Translations under genes and position numbers: made by a program
Part shown: positions 35,338 to 44,165 of the stretch, piece after piece
Numbering within the stretch: position 1 is the first letter of the stretch
Layout of the letters: each line of letters starts with the position of its first letter
Notes under the pieces: model-generated
The model's input: only the letters and a program-made list of their open reading frames with translations
What the model was told of the DNA's origin: nothing
Databases searched by the model: none
Assembly: GCA_016935665.1 (NCBI GenBank)
Contig: JAFGQN010000105.1
Span: 18,540-82,539 of the forward strand
DNA: 64,000 nt
Origin: Deltaproteobacteria bacterium
GTDB taxonomy: Bacteria > Myxococcota_A > Polyangia > JAAYKL01
Reading direction: 5' to 3'

Positions 35338-35748
35338 TCAATTTTTCGCATCTGAATCAATCAGATGAAACTCGGTGAGCAATTCGCGCAGTTTATTTTC
35401 ATCGAAAGGTTTGACCAGATAGCCATCGCATTGGTCTCGAAATGCGCCCAGCACGTTTTCTCCGTCGTGTAACGCGCTTATCATGATGACTTTGGATGTG
35501 GCATCCGGGGGAAGGGAGTGTCTGATTTCCAATTCTCTCACCTTTCGCAGGACTTCGTGCCCATTCACTTCAGGCAAATGGATGTCGAGGCAAATCAGCT
35601 GGTACCGATCTTTATTGTCGAAGGCAGCGCTGAGCGCTTCCAGTGCTTCACCGCCATCAGCTGCGAAATGAACCGTTCCGTAATTGGTCAGCATTTCACC
35701 CAGCAGGGTGCGGCTGAAAAAATCATCTTCAACGATTAATGCTTTCAC
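35338..35748 (-). CDS. Single-domain response regulator (CheY-like)
   Basis: 136 residues, a lone receiver. The acidic pocket is VEDD (6-9), the phosphoacceptor Asp lies in LICLDIHLPEVNG (about 54) and the conserved lysine in YLVKPFDENK. The T/S switch position is the serine of MISALHD. There is no output domain, so it would act by protein binding or in a phosphorelay. The start is GTG at 35748, decided by AGGAG 6 bases upstream. Divergently placed opposite an HDOD gene; the two could be functionally paired. The GH8 gene follows on the same strand 269 bases further on. Confidence 0.92.
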   Translation of the reverse strand: MKALIVEDDFFSRTLLGEMLTNYGTVHFAADGGEALEALSAAFDNKDRYQLICLDIHLPEVNGHEVLRKVRELEIRHSLPPDATSKVIMISALHDGENVLGAFRDQCDGYLVKPFDENKLRELLTEFHLIDSDAKN

Positions 35749-35947
35749 ATGGAACTCCTTTGAGACAAATATGACACATCATCCGAATTAAGCAATTCGG
35801 CGCCACGGAACAACAGAGAAACCATTAACAGAATGAACGTTGTGTCGATGTTATATGTAGGAGAAGGTACACGTCCAAAACACCTGTGCGGATGTGAGGC
35901 CGATTGTGACTGTCCTTTGGACAGCCCGGAAATTTCGGTAGAGTTTG

Positions 35948-36811
35948 ATGACCGAAACGTTGAGCATACAAAACGCCATTCAAATGGTGCCACCCTTTAC
36001 GCCCGTGGCGCAGCAATTGATTGAAACGACGTTGAATCCCACACATCGGCTCGCAGATGTGGTGGCCATCGTGGAGGCTGACAGGCTCCTTGCAAATACG
36101 GTTTTAAATGTAGTGAATTCCGGGCGTTTTGGCTTTTCCGCGCCCGTCATATCCGTCCGTCGCGCCATTGTCACGTTGGGCGATAAATCAACCACCGCGC
36201 TGGCAGTGGGGTACAGCGCGCTGGATGTGTTTTCAAGTCCCATGGAGGGATATGAAGCTGCGGCCGGTTCGTTATGGGAACACAGTCTGCGCACCGCTAT
36301 CGTGGCCAGGGAGTTGAGCGCGCTGGCCACCACGTCCGTTCCGACAGAATTGGCCTATACCGCCGGCTTGCTGCACGATATTGGTAAAATGGTGCTCAGC
36401 GCCCTGCTGGTGGGCAAAGCGACCAAAATGGTTGCGGAAATTGGAATAGGGGAGAGAGACTGCTTTCTGGCGGCCGAGCGAGAGGAAGCGGGAACCGATC
36501 ATTGTCAGGCAGGAGTGGAGCTGGCGGTGCATTGGGCGCTGTCACCTCCCATACAGGCGGTTTGCGGGTATCATCACTACCCGAATCAGGCCAGTGAATC
36601 CGACCGTCCGCTGGTGTTTGTGGTGCATCTCGCCGATATTGTGGCCATGATGGCCGGTTGCACCACCGGCGCAGATGAATTCATGTACCCCATGAATTCC
36701 GGCTATCGGGAATATGTGAGCGTCGATGTGAAACGCCTGCACGAAATCATGATGGCAACGACTCCGGAGTTTGACCGCCTCAAAAACATGCTGGTGGCGC
36801 CCTGTCATTGA
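35948..36811 (+). CDS. HDOD-domain signalling protein
   Basis: 287 residues filled by one HDOD domain. It shows VPPFTPVAQQLIETTLNPTH at the start, LANTVLNVVNSGRFG, SVRRAIVTLGDKSTTALAV, and an HD-like LLHDIGKMVLSALL (about 141-154), with ALSPPIQAVCGYHHYP near the end. HDOD proteins are regulatory relatives of HD phosphohydrolases, often linked to motility, chemotaxis or c-di-GMP output; here more metal-site residues than usual (HD, HH) are kept. The start is ATG 35948 after GGTAGAG; a TTG one codon earlier is possible. Divergent from the CheY-like gene. Confidence 0.9.
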   Translation: MTETLSIQNAIQMVPPFTPVAQQLIETTLNPTHRLADVVAIVEADRLLANTVLNVVNSGRFGFSAPVISVRRAIVTLGDKSTTALAVGYSALDVFSSPMEGYEAAAGSLWEHSLRTAIVARELSALATTSVPTELAYTAGLLHDIGKMVLSALLVGKATKMVAEIGIGERDCFLAAEREEAGTDHCQAGVELAVHWALSPPIQAVCGYHHYPNQASESDRPLVFVVHLADIVAMMAGCTTGADEFMYPMNSGYREYVSVDVKRLHEIMMATTPEFDRLKNMLVAPCH

Positions 36812-37134
36812 AAGCCGTCAGGCAATGATGGTTGTGTTTGAAGTGCGGGTACGGGATAGTTCTTTTGGATATCGGATATCCTCTCCAGGTTGCATTGAAA
36901 TGTGGTCCTGTACATGGGAATCTCATTCGCTATCCGCATTATAAATGCGGCAATTCATCCCTGGTGTGAGTATGATTGAGAGATGGAGTGGACGGTATTC
37001 CTCAGGTGACCATCGTCTGGCGAAAGAAATTATCGCAGATTGGGGCGCATTACTATGCAACCGGGCATAATGAAAAAAGCAGCGTCCTTTTTTGGCGGTT
37101 ACCTGCCGGTTTTTGGCAAAAAGATGCTTTGAAA
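36812..37134. other. Convergent intergenic region with two small hairpins
   Basis: 323 bases between convergent genes. Two palindromes are visible: GGATAT-CGG-ATATCC at 36867-36881 and CCGCATT-ATA-AATGCGG at 36934-36950. Neither has a T-run, so they may be weak bidirectional stops or protein sites. No gene seen. Confidence 0.45.
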
Positions 37135-39357
37135 TTATTCGTTTGTGTTTTGTGGTTTTCCGTTTGTCAGCATCTCGAATATCTGGTCGGTGTTTTCGGC
37201 ATTCAGAAGTTGCGTGAGACCACAGCGTTGGAAGGAGCCTGTGATTTCGGCAATAAATTCCAGGTGGGGCGTGGGTTTGCTTTCGGGAGAGAGCGTGAGA
37301 ACGAATACATGAGACTGCTTTCCATCAAGCGCGTCGAAAGGAATACCGTTTTGATATATGCCAATAACGCACACGAGGTCATTGATGCATCCCACTCTGG
37401 CGTGGGGAATCGCCAGTCCACCTGCGAACCCTGTGGACATGCATTCCTCTCGGGTGATTATTTCTTTGAGGACGTCATTGTAGTAACGCCTCGGCAATTG
37501 ACCCGTATCGCACAGAAAGGTCAATAACTCTTTGATGACTTCGTTTTTTGCAGTGGCGTGGAGATCGTTTTTCACCCAGTGTGGTTTTAATATCGCCGCG
37601 ATTTTTTGAGTGCTTTGCTGTTGAATGTGTTGTTCTTTCTGGATGATAGCTCGATTCAGTTCCGTCTCATGCAACGGGCTCTTTAGCTCTTTCACCGCCC
37701 GCTCGACCGATGCCGTTGCGTCCAGAATGGCCGTATGCACGAAACGGATGTTGTTTTCTCTAAACACAATATGAAAAGCTGAACCCTGTCTCTGGTATTC
37801 AATGACATGGTCCTCTTTTCTCGCCTGATACAGTCGATCCCGGTGACTTAGTACATGGGTGAAGAATCCCTCTGCCTCCAGCACTTCGGTCAGCTTGGAG
37901 ACAAACAACGCCACCAGAGAAAAACTTCCAAAGTCAAAGTGAAGAGCCGTGTTGTCGGATATGGGGGCGGTCTGGTCGGACACGCCGGGTTTGTCGTTCA
38001 CAAACAGTTTGACAAGTCCCAAAGGAGCAATCACAGTGTTCACCACCACCATGATGATAATTGCGGCGAACAGTCGGTCATTGAGGATGCCGGCAGCGAG
38101 TCCCAGGGTCGCTATGATTAGTCCCACTTCTCCCCTCGGCACCATGCCCAGTCCGATGCGCATCGCGCCAAGCCAATTGAACCCGGCCGCAAGGGCAGGC
38201 AATGCGCATCCCAGCAGTTTTGACGCAAAGGCGATTGCCGAATATATGGCGGCAAACAGCAGGACCTGTGAATCGCACATGTCGTTGAGGTTGATGAACA
38301 TTCCGGTGACGCAGAAGAACACCGGAACCATGAGTGCATAAATGGGATGCATCCCCTCCCGGATAACATGCACAACATCGGACTTGGACAGCGATAATCC
38401 CATGACATATGCACCGATGATCATCGCCAGTCCCGCTTCCTCAAACAGACCCGATAAAATGAGCGCCAGACCGAATGCCATTACAGCAATACTGGTACGC
38501 TCGCCAAAGTGTTTTAAAATGAATGAAATTCGCCTGGAGGCCAGTATTCCCACAACGGTGGCTACCAGCCATACAGAAACAGCTTTTATCCCTATAACGT
38601 GCACATGTCCCCACTCCATGATGCCAAGGTTATTCTGTTGCGCAGCGGTAATTCCCGTGACGATGGCGAGAAGAATAATGCCTATCACGTCGTCGATGAC
38701 CGCTGCGGACAAAATGGTGACACCTTCGGGAGAATCCAGCTTGCGTTTTTCCGAAAGAATGCGCGCGGTGATACCCACCGACGTGGCCGCGGAGGCAATG
38801 CCCATGAATAAACAGGTGGGATCAAAGATGGAGTGTGGCGCCAGCCCCAGTAACGATGAAAAGTAAAATCCAACCCCCATTCCCAGTCCCACTGAGGCGA
38901 TAACTCCACCGAGTCCCACCAGTGACCCGGCAAAAAAATAGCGAAAAAGAAGTTTCAAGTCCGTCTCAAGTCCCACGTTGAACAAAAGCACGATGGATGC
39001 CACTGTGGCAATACCGTAGAGTTCGGGAGAGACAGGACCGGTGCTGTGTATGGGAAAAACACCATCGGGGAACCCGGGCAGAGGAATGCCGCCCAGTGCA
39101 TACGCTCCGAGGAGCACTCCTGCAAGCAATTCCCCTAAAACCCCTGGCAATTTTAATCGGGCAAACGCCATTCCGGCCAATTTGGCTGAAAAAATAATGA
39201 AGCCGAACTGGATGGACAGCATCATCATTCTGTGGGTCATGGGGCTTCCCTCTGCGTGGCTGTCACCAGTGGATGCACACAGCAATAGAGGGGACAATAG
39301 CGTGATGATTCCAATAGAAGTGGCCGGCAGAATTTTTGAGAGAGTGGAAGAATCCAT
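37135..39357 (-). CDS. CPA2 cation/proton antiporter fused to a PTS EIIA domain
   Basis: 740 residues. An N-terminal signal-like span is followed by about 12 hydrophobic segments with the CPA2/KefB-type features LPGVLGELLAGVLLG, SATSVGITARILSE-like and SAAVIDDVIGIILLA (the DD pair of the ion site). After about residue 470 it is soluble, and the last ~140 residues match a PTS EIIA type-2 (fructose/mannitol) domain with the phosphohistidine motif GGLAIPHARVG. Such fusions suggest ion transport controlled by a phosphotransfer or regulatory domain. No PTS EI/HPr gene lies nearby. The ribosome-binding site is poor. The exact ion (Na+ or K+) is unknown. Confidence 0.92.
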   Translation of the reverse strand: MDSSTLSKILPATSIGIITLLSPLLLCASTGDSHAEGSPMTHRMMMLSIQFGFIIFSAKLAGMAFARLKLPGVLGELLAGVLLGAYALGGIPLPGFPDGVFPIHSTGPVSPELYGIATVASIVLLFNVGLETDLKLLFRYFFAGSLVGLGGVIASVGLGMGVGFYFSSLLGLAPHSIFDPTCLFMGIASAATSVGITARILSEKRKLDSPEGVTILSAAVIDDVIGIILLAIVTGITAAQQNNLGIMEWGHVHVIGIKAVSVWLVATVVGILASRRISFILKHFGERTSIAVMAFGLALILSGLFEEAGLAMIIGAYVMGLSLSKSDVVHVIREGMHPIYALMVPVFFCVTGMFINLNDMCDSQVLLFAAIYSAIAFASKLLGCALPALAAGFNWLGAMRIGLGMVPRGEVGLIIATLGLAAGILNDRLFAAIIIMVVVNTVIAPLGLVKLFVNDKPGVSDQTAPISDNTALHFDFGSFSLVALFVSKLTEVLEAEGFFTHVLSHRDRLYQARKEDHVIEYQRQGSAFHIVFRENNIRFVHTAILDATASVERAVKELKSPLHETELNRAIIQKEQHIQQQSTQKIAAILKPHWVKNDLHATAKNEVIKELLTFLCDTGQLPRRYYNDVLKEIITREECMSTGFAGGLAIPHARVGCINDLVCVIGIYQNGIPFDALDGKQSHVFVLTLSPESKPTPHLEFIAEITGSFQRCGLTQLLNAENTDQIFEMLTNGKPQNTNE

Positions 39358-39795
39358 TTGATTATGCCGACCAGAGATAACGATGCAACGAGAGGATGCA
39401 AATCATAACCAGGCGGGGTATATACCAACAAATTGTTTCCAGTGCAGGTCCGCCGTGGAAACAATACCATCCATCGGTTACAAGCTGTTCATGCGTGTGC
39501 ATGGTCTCTCCATACTGGTATCTTGTGCATGTCAGGGCTGTCGCAAAGTCGCATCAAAAGAAAATAGAATAGGGCGGTAGTGTATCTGTCGCCGAGTTCT
39601 GTAAGCGGCGCGCATAAAGCCCGAGCCCTGCAGTTTGTCGCCTATCTGCCTGGCTTTGCGATTGCCCTGTTGTGTATTAGAAAGCATTGATCGATTGGCA
39701 TGAATGTCAAAAAAGAAATGAATTTCAGCAAAAAATATCGGGGTTCGCCAAGTGGTGGGGAGGGCGATGGAAAAGGATGGACAACACCCTAAGTA
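39358..39795. other. Intergenic region, no gene recognised
   Basis: 438 bases between two minus-strand genes. It should contain the antiporter promoter and the end of the FrzS-like transcript. A CGCCG...CGGCG inverted pair occurs around 39590-39612. A 65-codon plus-strand frame at 39383-39580 has no ribosome-binding site and no family resemblance. Confidence 0.5.
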
Positions 39796-42012
39796 TCAGT
39801 CTTCGAAATCCTTAATATCCACGTCCTCAAGGTCGTCCATATCGTCGTTTTCCAGGGCTGCGTCTTCAACCACAGCCACAACTTCACCGGAGACTTCGCT
39901 CCCCTTTTCCACATTGGCCGGCGTCGCCCCCTTCAGCTCCATCAACAGCGCTGCGGCCGAGTCCAGAGTTGTGGAAACCTGTGTGGCCAGTTCGTCTTTC
40001 TGGGAAAGAGCCGATTTGGCGGCGGCAAGAGACGTTTCCAATCGGGAAATTCTGGCATCGCGCTCCTGGACATCTTTATGTAAATTGGCTTCCCTCTCCT
40101 CTGATTCCCCAAGCAGTGTTTCGGTTGTTTCCAGTTTACTCGTGGTTTCAGACAACGTGCTTTGAGATTGAGACAGCTCTCCTTGCGTATCGTTGAGATT
40201 CTTTTCGGTTTCGGACAGCTTTTCCTTTGTGGTGTCCAGTTCCTTTTGTGTCTCGGTCAGATTATCCTGTATGGTGTCCAGTTCCGCGCGCGTTTCTTCC
40301 AAAGTGTTGTTGGCATTGACCAGTTCCTCGCGTGTCTCCACCAAATCCTTTTCTGTTGCATTGAACTTGTTGAGCAAATCCGCGTTTTCCGCGTGAGCGG
40401 TGTTGAGACTGTCTTTGGTTTCTTCCAGTTTGGCGTTCAGATTGCCAAGCTCTTCCTCTTTGTCGTAAAGTTTTGATTTGTAGTCGGACAGCTCCCTGGA
40501 ATGGGTTTCGTTCAACTCAGATAATTTCGCGGCATATTCGTCCGCTTTTGCAGTGAGCGCTTCATCTTTTTCATGGTGAAGTTTGTTGCTCAGCTCTTCG
40601 ATATCGGCCTCGTGCTTAAGGCGTTGTTCCGTCAATTCCTCTTCGCGTTTTTGCGCCGCCTCTGCTTTCAGTTGCTCCGACAGTTCCTCCAGCGCTTTGT
40701 TCTTCTCTTCGGTCATCTGCACCGTGAGTGCATCAAGGGCTTCTTTTTGCTCATCGGCTTTTTGTTCGCAGAGAGTGGTCAACGCATCTTCTTTTTCTTT
40801 TTCCAGCCGTCCAATATCGGCTTTGCGGCCATTTTGCTCCGCATCCAGGTCATTTTCCAGCTTGCCTATTTTTTCTTTCTGATGCTCTATCCGTCCCTGA
40901 AGGTCTTCTGATTTTTTGGTCAATACTTCCTTATCGGTAGTGAGATCCGCTACATTTTCCTCTAAATCGTGAACAGCCATTTCGATGGAAATATTTTTCG
41001 ATTCCAGGTCCGCGTTAGTTCTCTCCAGCTCAGTAACGCGCTCCTGGTTATCCAAAAGCTGTTTTTGTTTTGCGTTTACCGCATCCTTGAGATCGAGCAG
41101 CTCCCTGTCTTTTCGATTGAGCACCTCTCTCAATTCAAGCGTCTCGCGGGCCGAACCACTGCCAATAGACGAGATTCGACGGGCATTTTCTGCTTTGGCA
41201 GCCGCCAGAGCCTCCTCCACCCGCTTTAATTTTTCAGTTAATGCAGCGTTTTCGTTTTGCAGCGACTTCAGTGCATCGGGCGAAATCACAGCCCCGACCA
41301 CATTGCCTTCGGCGCCGACATCTCCAGGGGGAATGATTTCTTCGTCAGAGCTTTTAGCATCGGAAATAACTTCGGTGTCATCTTCGATAACAACCTCATC
41401 CTCATCCTCATCCTCGTCTGCTTCGCTGCCGCTGTCATCATCCTCAATCACAATATCGTCTTCGCTGCCGGCACTTTCATCTTCCACTTCAATGTCATCC
41501 TCACCGCCCGCGCCTTCGTCTTCTACAACCACTTCTTCCATGTCCTCGAATTCGGTATCGTCCATATCCTCGATGTCCATCTCCTCTACATCGAGCTCAT
41601 CCAAATCTCCCAACTGTCCCTCCTGGGGTTCGTCTGCGGAAATATTAAGCAAGCCATCAATAACCTCTGAAATCTGTATCGCGTCAAACGGTTTAAGCAG
41701 ATATTCATCTGCCCTGTCCTTTAACTTCTTGTGTTTATCAAACGTTTCTTCGGTGGCTTCGCTGGATACCAGCACCAGCGGAATATCGCTGGTGTTTTTA
41801 TTCTTCCGTAATTTTCGACAAATGGAAAAACCGCTTGTTTGAGGCAATTCAATGCTTAAATAAATCAGAGCTGGTGCATTTTCGTCAGCAAACGCCAACC
41901 CTTCCGCGGGATCCACAATCACATTTACGTTGTACCCTTTGTTTTCATAGATATTTCGCAAATACCCAGCGTATTCCTCATCCGGTTCGAAAGCGAGAAT
42001 GGTTTTTGACAT
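39796..42012 (-). CDS. FrzS/AglZ-like pseudoreceiver coiled-coil protein
   Basis: 738 residues. The N-terminal ~125 residues have a receiver fold in which the phosphoacceptor aspartate is replaced (LIYLSIELP, Ser at about 53), while FDKHKKLKDRADEYLLKPFD strongly recalls the pseudoreceiver of the Myxococcus motility protein FrzS. A very acidic stretch (about 130-225: EEDDIEVED-type) precedes a continuous coiled coil (about 260-700) rich in Glu/Lys/Leu, and an acidic tail. This layout matches FrzS and AglZ, polar proteins of gliding motility. AAGGAG lies 9 bases before the ATG. No frz, mgl or agl gene is in the window; a polarity or motility role is inferred. Confidence 0.85.
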   Translation of the reverse strand: MSKTILAFEPDEEYAGYLRNIYENKGYNVNVIVDPAEGLAFADENAPALIYLSIELPQTSGFSICRKLRKNKNTSDIPLVLVSSEATEETFDKHKKLKDRADEYLLKPFDAIQISEVIDGLLNISADEPQEGQLGDLDELDVEEMDIEDMDDTEFEDMEEVVVEDEGAGGEDDIEVEDESAGSEDDIVIEDDDSGSEADEDEDEDEVVIEDDTEVISDAKSSDEEIIPPGDVGAEGNVVGAVISPDALKSLQNENAALTEKLKRVEEALAAAKAENARRISSIGSGSARETLELREVLNRKDRELLDLKDAVNAKQKQLLDNQERVTELERTNADLESKNISIEMAVHDLEENVADLTTDKEVLTKKSEDLQGRIEHQKEKIGKLENDLDAEQNGRKADIGRLEKEKEDALTTLCEQKADEQKEALDALTVQMTEEKNKALEELSEQLKAEAAQKREEELTEQRLKHEADIEELSNKLHHEKDEALTAKADEYAAKLSELNETHSRELSDYKSKLYDKEEELGNLNAKLEETKDSLNTAHAENADLLNKFNATEKDLVETREELVNANNTLEETRAELDTIQDNLTETQKELDTTKEKLSETEKNLNDTQGELSQSQSTLSETTSKLETTETLLGESEEREANLHKDVQERDARISRLETSLAAAKSALSQKDELATQVSTTLDSAAALLMELKGATPANVEKGSEVSGEVVAVVEDAALENDDMDDLEDVDIKDFED

Positions 42013-42214
42013 TTATTCGACTCCTTGCGATTTACCCTGACAGCTCTTTACAATCGAGGTTGTGTCGTACTTTTCAGTACCCTTGCAATTAAAGCATAGG
42101 GGCAGTTTACATTAAATCCAGCCAAAAGTCACATCGTAAGCATAGAAAATCATTCAACTTCACAATTTCTATTCTGATCGTTTTCAATGCCGCAGGGATG
42201 GCGACTGGAAGAGG

Positions 42215-42967
42215 TTAAAAGAAGATACTGACCGTGCCATTTCCCCCGAAAAGACTGCCCATTCCGCCCTCGTATTTGCCTTTGTATGCGAAAAAGCCAC
42301 CGTAAACTAAAAATCCAACGGAGAACCATCGTTTGGGGCGAACCCCCAGTTCTATACCCACATCCGCTGTAAGACCGTCTTCTTTTTCAATGGCACGTCC
42401 CATGATTAGCATCGTATCTCGTACTATCATTTTGCCGATGCGGGTCTGGAACTGCAGGAGCGCGCCCAGGATGGGAATACCGTATTTGACAGTGCCCAAC
42501 AGGCGCAGAATGGGAGCGTTATCAGAATCTTTGTATTTGATACCCACCGCACGCAGCCGGGTGGTTTCGTATCTGTATCTTTTGGAGTACCCCGCAAATG
42601 AGACGTTAATGCAGGTCAGGGTAAAGCCCAGTTTCAGCCCGGACACCTTTATCCCTGTGGTAAATCCCACTTCCATCCCGCTGCCTTTATAGCCAATCAT
42701 TCGCCCCACGGGGGCGATAACCCCATCCAGATTAATGTTTTGCGACTTTTCAAAATCTTTGCCGGAAACGGTTGTGACAAAGCTGCGTTCAATTTCCACT
42801 GCGGTGAGTTGTACTCTGGCGGCGCCCAAATGGGGCTCAAGATAGAATGCACCAATTCGGTTGGCAAAGACATTTGATGCAGACAGCAAAACCGTCAGGG
42901 CACATAGAGCCATTGGCCAACCCACAAAATGACGCTGTTGATGACAGAAGTGATTTCCAGAATTCAT
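42215..42967 (-). CDS. Predicted outer-membrane-type protein of an Exb operon
   Basis: 250 residues. The N-terminus contains a signal peptide (MALCALTVLLSASNVFA, cut before NRIGAF); an internal ATG at 42913 would give a shorter, more standard one. The mature part alternates polar and hydrophobic residues with aromatic strand ends and finishes in a phenylalanine (GTVSIFF), the look of an outer-membrane beta-barrel. Not assigned to a family. It starts 5 bases after the exbD stop, so it is the third gene of the exbB-exbD operon and may be its energised or structural partner. Confidence 0.7.
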   Translation of the reverse strand: MNSGNHFCHQQRHFVGWPMALCALTVLLSASNVFANRIGAFYLEPHLGAARVQLTAVEIERSFVTTVSGKDFEKSQNINLDGVIAPVGRMIGYKGSGMEVGFTTGIKVSGLKLGFTLTCINVSFAGYSKRYRYETTRLRAVGIKYKDSDNAPILRLLGTVKYGIPILGALLQFQTRIGKMIVRDTMLIMGRAIEKEDGLTADVGIELGVRPKRWFSVGFLVYGGFFAYKGKYEGGMGSLFGGNGTVSIFF

Positions 42968-42972
42968 TAGTG

Positions 42973-43404
42973 TTATTCGTCTCCTCCACTCGCATTTGGC
43001 GTATTGACCGCGATGGCCAGTCTTGAATATCCCACCCGTTTGGCCATATCCATGATGCTCACCACTTTTCCATGGCGCGCACCTTTGTCGGCCTTTACGA
43101 TGACAACAGCCTCCTTGCCGGATTTTTTCAAACGGTTTTTAAGATAGCTTTCCAGTTCCTTCATAGTAACGGTATCTTTATCCACTTTAACGGTGCCATC
43201 TCTTTTTACCGCTATGGTGACGTCCTTGTTTTTGGGAAAAAGCTCCTGAGATGAGGCTTTAGGCAAATCGATGTCAATATTGGGATTTTTCACATACGTA
43301 GCCGTGAGCAGGAAGAATATGAGCAATAGAAACACCACATCTACCAGCGGCGTGACTTCCAGTGCGCCGATAGCCCGATTTTTTTTGCCGGTGGAAAAAT
43401 TCAT
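42973..43404 (-). CDS. exbD: ExbD/TolR-family biopolymer transport protein
   Basis: 143 residues. One N-terminal membrane span (PLVDVVFLLLIFFLLTATYV, about 18-37) with the conserved membrane Asp in LVDVVFLLLIFF, which carries protons in ExbD/TolR, then a periplasmic domain (NIDIDLPKASSQE). Its ATG overlaps the stop of the ExbB-like gene by 4 bases (ATGA, 43404-43401), showing coupling. It harnesses proton-motive force with ExbB for an envelope partner; no TonB or TolA is present nearby, so the energised partner is unknown. Confidence 0.92.
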   Translation of the reverse strand: MNFSTGKKNRAIGALEVTPLVDVVFLLLIFFLLTATYVKNPNIDIDLPKASSQELFPKNKDVTIAVKRDGTVKVDKDTVTMKELESYLKNRLKKSGKEAVVIVKADKGARHGKVVSIMDMAKRVGYSRLAIAVNTPNASGGDE

Positions 43405-44048
43405 GCGGATTCTTTCTTTTCCGCTGGAGCGGCCGGCTGCAGGAGATCCAGTAACGCCAGCGAACCTTCTTCCATTTCGAGTACGCGTCGCTGACTTTTG
43501 GATTGAAGATAGCGGTAACCCACAAATGCAATAATCGCGACACTCAATCCGGCTGCGGTGGTGATGAGGGCCTGCCAGATACCGCCCGCCAGTTGCCCGG
43601 GATCCACTGCGCCACTGCTGGCAGTACTCACAACTTTTTTAAACACGCCAATCATTCCCGTCACGGTTCCCAGCAGTCCCAGAAGTGGTTCCACACTGGC
43701 GGTGGTCCCCATGGCTTCGATAAAACGTTCCATTTTGGCCACTTCCTGTTTACCGGTCTCCTCAAAGCGTTCTTTAATGTCGTGCCGCTGTGCGCGGCGG
43801 GCGTCGATGCCCGACTGCAGAATTCGACCGGCTGGACTATTGCTGGTTAAACATAAATCTCTGGCTTTGGTGAACTCTTTTTCCTTCACCAAATCAAGCA
43901 CAGACTGAATCAGGCCATTCGGAACAATTCTGGAACGGCGCAACGACCACATGCGTTCCAGGAAAATAGCGAGGGCAATGACAGATCCCAACGCAATGGG
44001 AATCATCACAATGCCGCCGGTTTTGAGGAACTCAAAAGCTTCTTTCAT
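43401..44048 (-). CDS. exbB: ExbB/TolQ/MotA-family proton channel protein
   Basis: 215 residues, three membrane spans: IVMIPIALGSVIALAIFLERM near the N-terminus, then LLGLLGTVTGMIGVFKKV and the AGGIWQALITTAAGLSVAIIAF span. The sequence between (RFEETGKQEVAKMERF) is the usual cytoplasmic loop. It forms the inner-membrane stator with ExbD. GGAGA lies 6 bases before the ATG. First gene of an exbB-exbD-outer-membrane-protein operon. TolQ identity cannot be excluded, but no tolA, tolB or pal follows. Confidence 0.92.
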   Translation of the reverse strand: MKEAFEFLKTGGIVMIPIALGSVIALAIFLERMWSLRRSRIVPNGLIQSVLDLVKEKEFTKARDLCLTSNSPAGRILQSGIDARRAQRHDIKERFEETGKQEVAKMERFIEAMGTTASVEPLLGLLGTVTGMIGVFKKVVSTASSGAVDPGQLAGGIWQALITTAAGLSVAIIAFVGYRYLQSKSQRRVLEMEEGSLALLDLLQPAAPAEKKESA

Positions 44049-44165
44049 AAATTCTCCAACGTCTTAATCGCTTAGGTAACCAAACGAGGTATTTTTTCGA
44101 ATGTCAAAGGTTCTTTGTAAAAAAACTTAAATAAATCAGGTGAAAAATATTGTAAAACGCCTTTC

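Noticed and set aside
35069..35341. N-terminal extension of the GH8 frame
   Set aside because: The lipoprotein signal at 35068 gives a sound start; the upstream part has no protein-like features.
39560..39680. Resemblance to the 3' part of RNase P RNA (ACAGAACTCGGC on the minus strand)
   Set aside because: The rest of a ~350-base RNA would have to lie inside the FrzS-like gene, and the conserved 5' motif was not found.
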